Of a stretch of 64,000 nt of DNA, positions 55,726 through 64,000 are shown piece after piece. The first letter of the stretch is position 1; every line of letters begins with the position of its first letter. Source of the DNA: Chrysoperla carnea (taxonomy: Eukaryota > Arthropoda > Insecta > Neuroptera > Chrysopidae); the NCBI RefSeq assembly GCF_905475395.1, contig NC_058339.1:77900520-77964519 (forward strand), given 5' to 3'. The notes beneath the pieces are model-generated. The model made no database searches, had not been told where the DNA came from, and saw only the letters and a list, made by a program, of their open reading frames with translations. Both the position numbers and the translations under genes were made by a program.

Positions 55726-56439
55726 ATTTATATAAACTTGAATATAAAAAAATCATTAATATTTTTATTAAAACTGTTCAGTGGTAACAGAATATAATCT
55801 CGTCAACTATATCAAATGACTAATACAACGAAACTTAATACACAATGTGTTGAATTGTTCTATGAACTGTTTATAAACGGTGTCTTGTTCACGTTTAACG
55901 CTTCCTGGTTTTCATTGTCTTCATCACATTGTAGTGTAGTTGTAATGTAGGGTTATTGTTTAAAAAATAATAACAAATCTTTTATTTAATAATAATAATA
56001 ATATCTAAGCACTAATATGTCTCCAATGCCATACTATTTAGGGGTCATTTTAGAAGACACATAACAAATTGTTATTTACTTTTTATGAGGGTAAAACTTG
56101 TACATTTACTGGCATTCATATTTAATTTCATGTACCTAGGGGAACGATGAATTCTTTTCGTCGAAATTAATGATGAATGGAATTGATTACTTGTTTCTCT
56201 TTTTCTGGTGTAAGAAGTGAGATTAAGTCGTAGATAAATAGTTCTAGAAAACCATCTGTTTGTTTGGTTAAATATTTATAAGTTCGACGTTATCGATTTA
56301 ATATACAATGAAAGATAATGTGATTCTGGGAGCTAACGTTTTATGTATCAGTAAATAAATTGGCTAGCTTTTATTTGGTATTGTATAGAGCGATGCTCAT
56401 TTTTCGATTATACTATGAAATTTGATTGGATTCGATTTT
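55726..56439. other. AT-rich stretch, no feature recognised
   Basis: Nothing supported. Confidence 0.4.
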
Positions 56440-56765
56440 TTATAAGGAACATTTGTTACATTCAAACTTCTGTTCTATCTCTAACGGTTTACAAGATGGA
56501 CCCTACGGATCTAAGACCCAATTGACCTATGTTGCTCATTTACGAACTCGACCTTACTTTTTATGCCCTGAACACGCTATTAATTATAAATTTCAACTTG
56601 ATATCTCTTTTCGTTTTTGAGTTACCGTGTTGGCAGACAACCGAAAACGAACTAATTAGTTGATTTTATCAACACCTGTACCAAACTTGTTTGGTAGTAT
56701 TAATATTTTCAAGCGTTACAAACTTGGGACAAAACTTAATATACCTTGTATATATTTAATATACA
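56440..56765 (+). repeat. Dispersed repeat family A, 3' part
   Basis: It starts at ATAAGGAACATTTG, then TTCTGTTCTATCTCTAACGG, CCAATTGACCTATGTTGCTC, GAACACGCTATTA, TTTTTGAGTTACCGTGTTGG, ACAACCGAAAACGAACTAATTAG and AAGCGTTACAAACTTGGGAC. The 64-codon frame 56426-56620 is a shadow of this repeat. Confidence 0.75.
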
Positions 56766-58506
56766 TTTGTAAATAGATTACCCAATGCCAAAAGCTTTTA
56801 ATCAACAGTTTTATTCAAACGGTGATTTAATAAGAATGAATTCTTTCTCAGCAAGGGGATGCAAATCCATCTTCTTGCTCCCTCCTCCCGACGTCCATGT
56901 ACAGAGTTACGCCATATTATTGCTAAATCATTAAAAATAGATAGAACAAAGTTTATAATGACATGGATTCGATATTGTAAACAAATATATCTGCTATTTC
57001 CACGGCCATTATCTTATAATATGTAATTCGATTACAATGTAGTCATCATATTATTATATGAATTAACTAATTGTTATTATTCTGCAGAGAGGTATCTGTT
57101 ACTCCTCGATAATTCCGTTACTTTTATCTGTGTTTACCTTGGTGCAATGTTCATGAAACCTAGTTCTCAAAGTTGGCGATAGTGGCCTACAAGGGAGGCG
57201 GTAAGGCTAATTTATATAGGATTAATGTAATAGCGCAAGACTGATATAACACTTTTTGTGGACGTTGAAAAATAATTGATTTTCGAAGAGGGCGTTTGAG
57301 GAAATTTAGAACTTCTGGGTTATGTAATAATAATTGTAAAATTAGGGATATTACAGAATGTTGCCTAAGCAGAAAATTTAACTACAGTCTTGTGTTTTAT
57401 CCTTTTAAGGTGGATTCTAATTCTTGACAAGAAAATTCACTAACATTAAAGTTTAGAAAATTTATATTATTCTCTATCAGTTTGTATTTAAATACTAGTT
57501 AATTGTAAAATTCATATTTAATAATTAATAATGAATATTATTTATTGAATATTGATACTGCCATTAAGTAATAATATTAAAATACTGTCTCTGGATTCCC
57601 ACATAAATATAGTAAAAAAAAAATGCAATAATTAATAATTCAAGCAGTAGTTTTTAAATTGGTATTGGAATATGATTCATTTGATACATAAATTTTATGA
57701 ATATTGCCGTAAGCTAAATAGTAAGTGTTTAGCTTTTATTTTTTTTAAATTATCGTTTTCCGTTCGTTCATCAGTCAAGGATGATTAGTTAATTTAAAAA
57801 TAATATATACAAACTCATAACTATAAACTTGCATTTAATTATTATTAATTCTAGTTATTCATCATAAATTAGAAAAAAATGTTTCTTATACCGCTCGCAG
57901 CTTCTGTATTTTTCAAGACTAAGACCAAGACGAATATAATACCACTTCGATAAGACTAACAACCACCCTATCTATATCAATTAACATCAAGAATCACATG
58001 TAATTATATAGTAATAAGACTTAGAATGGTTTAAGTTTTGCGTTTATTTTGACTTCGAGTATTCATATGTTGATAATTAATAATTTTGTAGTGATAACTA
58101 TAAAATAGTCCAAAAATTTTGAATCGAAAACTTTAACATGGTTGATGCAAGATCAATAACAAGAATCCATGACAACAAGATCAAGACCAAGATAACTATG
58201 GTATTGTTCTTGATCATGCTCTCCCTAATCACTATTCGGAAAATCGCTCTTCTAGAATGAGATTTTATCTCAAAAACTACGCTTTCAACCAAAAAACAAA
58301 GGCTATTTTTATATTTTTTAGATTATTATTACCCTATTTTCTGAGTTTCATTTAAGTTGACAGCAAAAAAATTTTGTCTAATTTTTTGTTTTGGAATTTA
58401 GTAAAACTCGGTTTAATAGGTAGTTCTGATTTTTTTTTAAATCGTGATTATTTGACAATTAATCGAGTATTGTCTATGGTATCACCCAAAATCGTGCATG
58501 AAGACC
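56766..58506. other. 1.7 kb with weak repeat signals
   Basis: Positions 57895-58215 contain dispersed AAGACCAAGAC, AAGATCAATAACAAG and GATCAAGACCAAG words like the interior of the hAT-type MITE at 24737-25023 and may be a decayed relative. The minus frame 58098-58292 is not supported as a gene. Confidence 0.4.
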
Positions 58507-58508
58507 TA

Positions 58509-58676
58509 TTTCTCTAGCCTATTTTTTCCTGTACACGCGATAGCTTCTTAATTCCTTTATCAAATTCCATGAGTTGCACCTCACTTTCAAGCTTATCGTT
58601 GTGGCTACTGACATAACTCGGTCTAACGACTGACGGTCTAAAAATATACCGCTTAGGAGAAAACAGGCTAGAGAAA
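58509..58676. mobile_element. TA-flanked MITE, 168 bp
   Basis: The ends TTTCTCTAGCCTATTTTTTCC and, reversed, TTTCTCTAGCCTGTTTTCTCC match at 19 of 21 positions. TA lies at 58507-58508 and 58677-58678. No coding capacity. It fits a Tc1/mariner-type MITE; an older copy is at 5853-6013. Confidence 0.85.
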
Positions 58677-58678
58677 TA

Positions 58679-59689
58679 ATATTAACATTTAATTTTGTCC
58701 ATTATGTAATTTGTATATCATATCTGTAATAAAATTGCCTATAAGTAAAAAACATATGAATTAGTATTGATATTTATCACTGTTTTTAGTCACGAATAAC
58801 GAAATTCCGTACGGGTCGAGCTAGCTACGTATAATTGAGAATATTATATTGCATTTTTCAAACTGAATTATTGTACTTTTTAGATCTTCTTTACCTTATA
58901 TATTCAAAAAGAAAGTTCGCAGCACCATCCTATAAGACATAAAGTACTATCGATAATGTAAATTTTTGCGGTTTTCAACAAGTACACACGGTGCTAATAA
59001 TGGACTTCGGTATTTGTAAAGAATATTAAAAATCTATTATTAAATATTCGCATTAGATTTAATTACAGTACACATAATATGAAGTTCGCAATTATAATAT
59101 TACATAACTAAATACTCCAAGCTAATTTGAATTAAAATACAATTAAAGATCCATATTTAATAAATAATAACTCCATTTAAAAAAAAAATATAAAAAAATA
59201 AATATATATAAATATAACTCGAACTATAAGTATTAATTAATTTAAGAGTATTTTAATGATACATAATCTTTATTAATGTTATGTAACCTTGAAACATGGT
59301 TGTATTATCATAAGAATGATTGTTATTAGCATAAAATAATAACATTACTTGTTGCTTATTGCTGTTTGCTTTCAAAACTTTTTTTTATTTAAACTAACAA
59401 ATCATTTCCGGTTGTAATCAACATTGCATTCTTTTACAAATGAAATAAAGTTTTTTGTATGCGAATATGCGTAAAATGCAATGTAATTTATTATATTTTT
59501 ATGCGAATTTATTCTCATTAATTTTCCGTTATTAAAAATTATCCGCAAGTTAAAAGTAGAAAGAAAATGTTTTGTAAAATATGATTTATTGTTCTGAAGT
59601 CAATTATCAGGAATCTAACAGAATCTAATGCTTGTATTCGGAAAATAAAATGTTATTCGATTTTAACGTTAAGATGTCAGCGACATGGG
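58679..59689. other. 1 kb AT-rich, no feature recognised
   Basis: Includes AT-rich low-complexity sequence at 59160-59230. Nothing supported. Confidence 0.45.
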
Positions 59690-60365
59690 TAAAACAAGTG
59701 AAAACAAACAGTTGACTGAGTTAATTGTTGAACACCCCATATAGAAAATGTTGAATATCAGTGCTTGCATTATTTTTTTTTATAAATTAGTAGAGTTTGA
59801 AAACCATTAAATTAATTTGAGTATTTTCTAGAATTTTTTTTTTCGTTTTTCGAGAATGTTTCAAAAGACCACTTGTTGAAGCTACCTGCAAATTTTCAAC
59901 TCTTTATTTTTTATAGTTTTGGAGAAAATGGACACCACAGTTTTATCCTAGTTAGCACTCTCAAGGATAAACAGAGACGTTTACGAAAAAAAGTTTCTTA
60001 CAAAAGTTGTTAATTTTTTTATAAGGAACATTTTGAACACTTACTTCTTAAACTTTTTATCTATTTCTAACGGTTTACCTATGAACCAAGACCCAATTGA
60101 CCTATGTTGCTCATTTACGAACTTAGCCTCACTTTTTACTTTCTCAAAACGGTAGCTTCAGTTTGATGTCTCTTTTCGTTTTTGAGTTATAGTGTGGACA
60201 GACGGGCAGGCAGACAACCGGAAATGGATACTTTTGTAAAAGGTAATTTTATGAACACCTATACCAAAATTTTGTTCGCATCCATATTTTTAAGCATTAC
60301 AAACTTGGGACTAAACTTAGTATACCTTGATATATATTGCATATATACAGAGTAAAAAATGTAAA
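59690..60365 (+). repeat. Dispersed repeat family A, long copy
   Basis: It starts ACAAGTGAAAACAAACAGTTGAC as in 23190 and retains the 5' extension CACTTGTTGAAGCTACCTGCAAATTTTC also seen at 54710, then the core blocks and the tail GATATATATTGCATATATACAGAG. It is the longest copy and defines the family at about 0.55-0.65 kb. Confidence 0.75.
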
Positions 60366-61329
60366 CTATACTTGCTAGGCTCAGCTGATTTTTCATTGAA
60401 CGAAAAGGCAAAATATATCTAGTTCATTATACATTTTAATGTGCTGTGCCATCCATATTTGCTCTCCTAGTCTCTTATAATTGCGATAATTTTCCTACTG
60501 TTTTTATATAAACCGAACTTGAAATCGGTTAGCCTTTGATGAATAAGTTTTGTTTGTCTTGCTTGACGCAGAAAATGTGTTCCGTTTTTTAGTAATTCTG
60601 AGTTTATGACTTAACTACTTTATAAAAATATACCAGACATAAAAATGTAAGTTTTAATTAACAATAAACTGGCCTCAATAATTATTGGAATTAAAAAATC
60701 AATAACAAAAATCAACATTTCCTTATGCAATAAAAAATAAACGATAAATATCTTGATCTACACCTGAGATATATCCATGACGTTTCAAAAAATTTCCTTG
60801 AGTGAAATTTATATAACCGCATGATTATTTATGATTTGTTGTAGCCATATTAAAAATGAATATATTTTATTCGTTTAACAAGACAATCGATAACCTTCTG
60901 TTGTATTTGACAATGAAATAGAACTTTAAAAATGATATTAAATAAAAACAATAAAAGATGAGTCATAATAAAATATGATTATGATTATTGAAATATTGTA
61001 CGGCACAGCCGCCCCCTATTGATATACATATTAAATTGAATTATTGAAGATCATATTCAAATGTAGGTACTTAAGGATTTTGTATAAACTACTTTTGAAC
61101 TCCTACAAATTGAATAAATAAATGTAAAATAAATATTTAATTGAAGTAAGAATTATTTTGACGAACTTTAAGATTTATTTGTAATAATTTGAGACATTCT
61201 CTTACTGTGCTGACCGACCTAAAATTTATTCGAATCGAAAATTCAAGATCAATGATAAATATAAATCTATGTAGGGAACATCATTTGACTTATATTGTCA
61301 AAATAAGTAAACGTGTAGCATTTTACAAC
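60366..61329. other. 1 kb AT-rich, no feature recognised
   Basis: Nothing supported. Confidence 0.4.
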
Positions 61330-61650
61330 CAAACTTCCCGCCTAGAAATTTCAGTGAGGCATTGACCCAATGGTCCAAATAGGGCATACTTGCCAAATAG
61401 GGCTTGGTCCAAATAGGGAATATGTCAAACTTGCGGTATGTAAGGCAGTCAAACCAAGCCAACGTTTGGGAAGTAACGCAGTTGCGAAGTCTTCAGTAAT
61501 TTGGCTTCTTAATTAGGCAGTAGTTTGAAAGCCATACTTGTTGGTGATAGCCCAAACTAGAATTCCTTCTTGGGCTGCAGTTTGGAAGCCATACTTAGGA
61601 AAGCCTTATGTGGATAATATTACTTATTAGAGAAATGATTAATCATGTAT
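61330..61650. repeat. Degenerate internal repeat array
   Basis: GGTCCAAATAGGG occurs at about 61371 and 61408 with CCAAATAGGGC between them, and GCAGTnGTTTGnAAGCCATACTT occurs at about 61526 and 61578 with AGCCCAAACTAG/GGGCTGCAG nearby. It looks like a decayed short-period satellite, less AT-rich than its surroundings. Confidence 0.5.
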
Positions 61651-61699
61651 TGGCAGAATACTTTGCAATTAATTAAAAATTTAAAGAAATCCTTGAATC

Positions 61700-61985
61700 A
61701 AAAAATCAGGAACGATCGATTCGTTTGTGACATCGTAGCTTCAAAACGGATGAACCGATTTTGATTTTTTCTTTGTTTGAAAGTTAATTTGATCGCCCAT
61801 ATTCTCAGTTATATTTAAAAAAAATCTGCTTAGCCTTTTGAAAATCATTACCTCTTTTCTATTTATTATGGGGTACGGAACCCAAAACTTGAACTGAAAA
61901 CAAAAAATCGGTTCATCCGTTTAGGAGCTACAAGGTCAGAGACAGGCACACAGGTACGTTCTTATAGCACTCCCCTTTTTTGTTA
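61700..61985. repeat. Dispersed repeat family C, copy 4 (palindromic)
   Basis: AAAACGGATGAACCGATTTTG (61744) faces AAAATCGGTTCATCCGTTTAG (about 61904), with GGGGTACGGAACCCAAAAC in between. Two family C ends are thus arranged head to head. Confidence 0.65.
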
Positions 61986-62974
61986 GCCATTTTATTGTCA
62001 GCTACCATTTTTCACAGTCTGTCTTGGCCTAGAATGAATAATGTGCAAAATTTCTCATTGCTTCAAAACAATGGTCATATTTTCAAATCAATTCCCGTAA
62101 AATTTCATCAGAGCTGAATATATTAAACGATATAACATTTTTTAATGACTTCTTATTTATTGATGAATCAATAATTTCTAATTACATCATTTTATATTTC
62201 AATAGAATTATATAATATCCGTAGACGTAATTTGATGATTAAAATCAATTCTTATATGGATTAATTGATCGTTAAAAACTAATTTACGATTATCAGTTAC
62301 GCCAACGTTCGAAAATAAAATGTAAGTTTAATCGCAGATTAAAAAGTTAGATTAAAAAAATTAATTTTTCATTATCATTTCGTCTTACCAGGAATGCATG
62401 CACCCATGATTAAACAAACATTGGCTAACAAAAGAAAAACTTTGTTAAACAAATTTTGTTGTTTAGATACAAAATGTTTAATTTGACCACGATTTTGGAT
62501 TTAATCATTTTCCTTTGGGATAAATCATTTTACTGGATCAGTGTATGTTGGGTTTCAATGTGTTGAAATAAAATATCTGAGAATTTTCTAAGAAAATAAC
62601 AAAATCGTACTTCAGAAACTTGTGGATAAAATATTCTATAAAGTTATCTGGCAGTTACAGAAGTTGGATCAGTCTCATTTCTTTGAATGTTTAAATTTTA
62701 TATAATTAAAGTTAATATTATTATAGTTTTAAATTTATTAAAATTACCGGTTTACGAATCAGAATACTCCTAAACATAATCGCCGCGTTTAAATAAAAAA
62801 AAAAAAGGTAATAAAATTATATAAACATAAATTTTATTAGACTTTTTGTCTTCATGAGAAATAATCTCATAATAAATATTGTCAATGTTGTTATTCAAGC
62901 TACAAACAAGATACGATGCGGTTTTCAGCTTCACAATATATGTATAATGTACTTACATATAAAGAAATGATTTT
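61986..62974. other. 1 kb AT-rich, no feature recognised
   Basis: Nothing supported. Confidence 0.4.
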
Positions 62975-63540
62975 TATACCATGTATATATGAAATATACA
63001 TAGTATATTAACTTTAGTCCCAAGTTTGTAACGCTTAAAAATATTGATGCTTTTTTTTTTGAAAAAAAATTTTGTTATAGGTGTTTATAAAATCATCTAA
63101 TTAGTCTATTTCCGGTTGTCTGTCTGTCTGTCGTCTGTTCGTCTGTCATCACGATAACTCAAAAACGCAAAAAGATATCAAGCTGAAATTTTTATAGCGT
63201 GCTTAGGACAAAAAGGTGAGGTGAAGTTCGTAAATGATCAACATAGATTAATTGGGGCTTGGAAACCGTTATAGGTAGCACAAAAGTTTAAATGTAAAAA
63301 ATGTTTCTATTAAAAAAGTAAACAACTTCTGTTTGAAACATTTTTTCGTAAATATCACTGTTTAACCGTGAGAGCGCAAATTATGCGAAAATTGTATAGT
63401 ATGTATTATATGGGAATATCAGTTATATATGTGTGACATGTATGTATGTGTAATGTGACAGAGTAATCAACACTGTTTATACATGGTATTTTAACAAATA
63501 AGTCAGTCAATTGTTTGTTTTCACTTGTTTCACATAAAAT
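62975..63540 (-). repeat. Dispersed repeat family A, near full-length minus-strand copy
   Basis: In reverse order it contains CCATGTATATATGAAATATAC, AGTCCCAAGTTTGTAACGC, AATTAGTCTATTTCCGGTTG, GTCTGTCTGTC, CACGATAACTCAAAAACG, GCTGAAATTTTTATAGCGTG, AAACATTTTTTCGTAAATATCAC and TTGTTTTCACTTGT. Same extent as 23190-23725. Confidence 0.8.
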
Positions 63541-63679
63541 TAACATAAAAATTACATTCAATAATATAAAATACAACTTTAAATATTAAACGTTCAAAGT
63601 TATGTAAATAAATGGTTTTAAAATAAAATATAAGATATTCAATTCTTTTAAGTAAAACTAATAAAGTAATATTTTAATA
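63541..63679. other. AT-rich spacer
   Basis: Nothing recognised. Confidence 0.4.
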
Positions 63680-63780
63680 TTATACCTTGTATATATGAAA
63701 TATACATAGTATCTTAAGTTTAGTCCCAAGTTTGTAACGCTTAAAAATACTGATGCTACGAAAAAAATTTTGGTATAGGT
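63680..63780 (-). repeat. Dispersed repeat family A, 3' end fragment
   Basis: ACCTTGTATATATGAAATATAC, AGTCCCAAGTTTGTAACGC and TTTTGGTATAGGT follow the start of the copy at 62975 and then break off, giving two tail ends in tandem in the same orientation. Confidence 0.75.
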
Positions 63781-64000
63781 AAATCGATCGGAAATCGATC
63801 CGAAATATCGTTTTTTTCGAAAATTATTCGGCCAATCGCCAAATAAACTCGATTTTTTAATTTCTTGGGTCAAAATTACCTTATAAACTGAGTTTCATCA
63901 AATTCCGAAACAAATAATTTTTTACGATTTTTTCGAATTTTTCTAAGGGGTACCCCTTGAAAAAATTGCAAAAAATCGATACAAATTTATCGTCTCCAAT
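63781..64000. repeat. Probable dispersed repeat, cut by the window edge
   Basis: TCGATCGGAAATCGATCCG is a short near-palindrome at the start. The following TCGATTTTTTAATTTCTTGGGTCA and GAGTTTCATCAAATTCCG resemble the 'TTTTAAGGGTCA ... TCGAATTTTGGCATT' layout of the family H blocks near 28090. Assignment is tentative. Confidence 0.35.

Noticed and set aside
56426..56620. 64-codon plus ORF
   Set aside because: Lies wholly in a family A repeat; the same region in other copies is not open.

Overview
This window looks like arthropod, most likely insect, nuclear DNA. It is very AT-rich, full of A/T homopolymers, and carries a repeat set typical of insects: mariner, pogo and hAT-type DNA elements, short TA-flanked elements (MITEs), foldback elements, a Gypsy-like LTR retrotransposon, and LINE debris. 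No host gene, exon chain, rRNA or functional tRNA gene can be supported. The only long open frames are retrotransposon-derived (11888-12580 and 43716-44417). The window is best read as an intergenic or long-intron stretch built from nested, mostly dead mobile elements. The insect order cannot be fixed from the sequence alone.

Layout. 0.9-1.5 kb: a foldback element. 2.9-3.3 kb: a 374 bp element with near-perfect inverted ends. 4.48-5.05 kb: a pogo-like element with TA target duplication that still holds the last ~50 codons of a transposase. 5.85-7.62 kb: a short TA element, a hairpin and a hAT-type MITE with a near-matching 8 bp duplication. 8.53-8.93 kb: the C-terminal third of a mariner transposase, broken, on the minus strand. 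9.95-14.6 kb: the best preserved element, a 4.64 kb LTR retrotransposon with two indistinguishable 1,729 bp LTRs, a primer binding site, a polypurine tract and an AATA duplication. Its interior is only ~1.2 kb, a Thr/Pro-rich leader ORF joined to a scrap of pol, so it cannot be autonomous.

17-25 kb holds a TA-flanked MITE family carrying an X-box (RFX)-like palindrome, with another MITE inserted at the end of one copy, plus a long hairpin and a second hAT-type MITE. 27-34 kb holds a small TIR element, diverged ~0.7-0.9 kb duplications, a ~580 bp foldback element, a decayed LINE RNase H / zinc-knuckle region, a second foldback element and a head-to-tail pair of a short dispersed element. 42-44.5 kb has the 5' part of a second LTR element (primer site, leader, truncated and frameshifted gag), followed by two tRNA-derived SINE-like heads in inverted orientation. 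53-56 kb has two more foldback elements. A ~0.55 kb dispersed repeat (family A) recurs at least seven times, mainly from 54 kb to the end.

Nothing here forms a pathway or an operon. The relationships are parasitic: non-autonomous elements rely on enzymes encoded elsewhere, and insertions nest in one another. The points most worth following up are the large-LTR, small-interior retrotransposon, the X-box-bearing MITE family, and the series of long inverted repeats that could be transcribed into double-stranded RNA.
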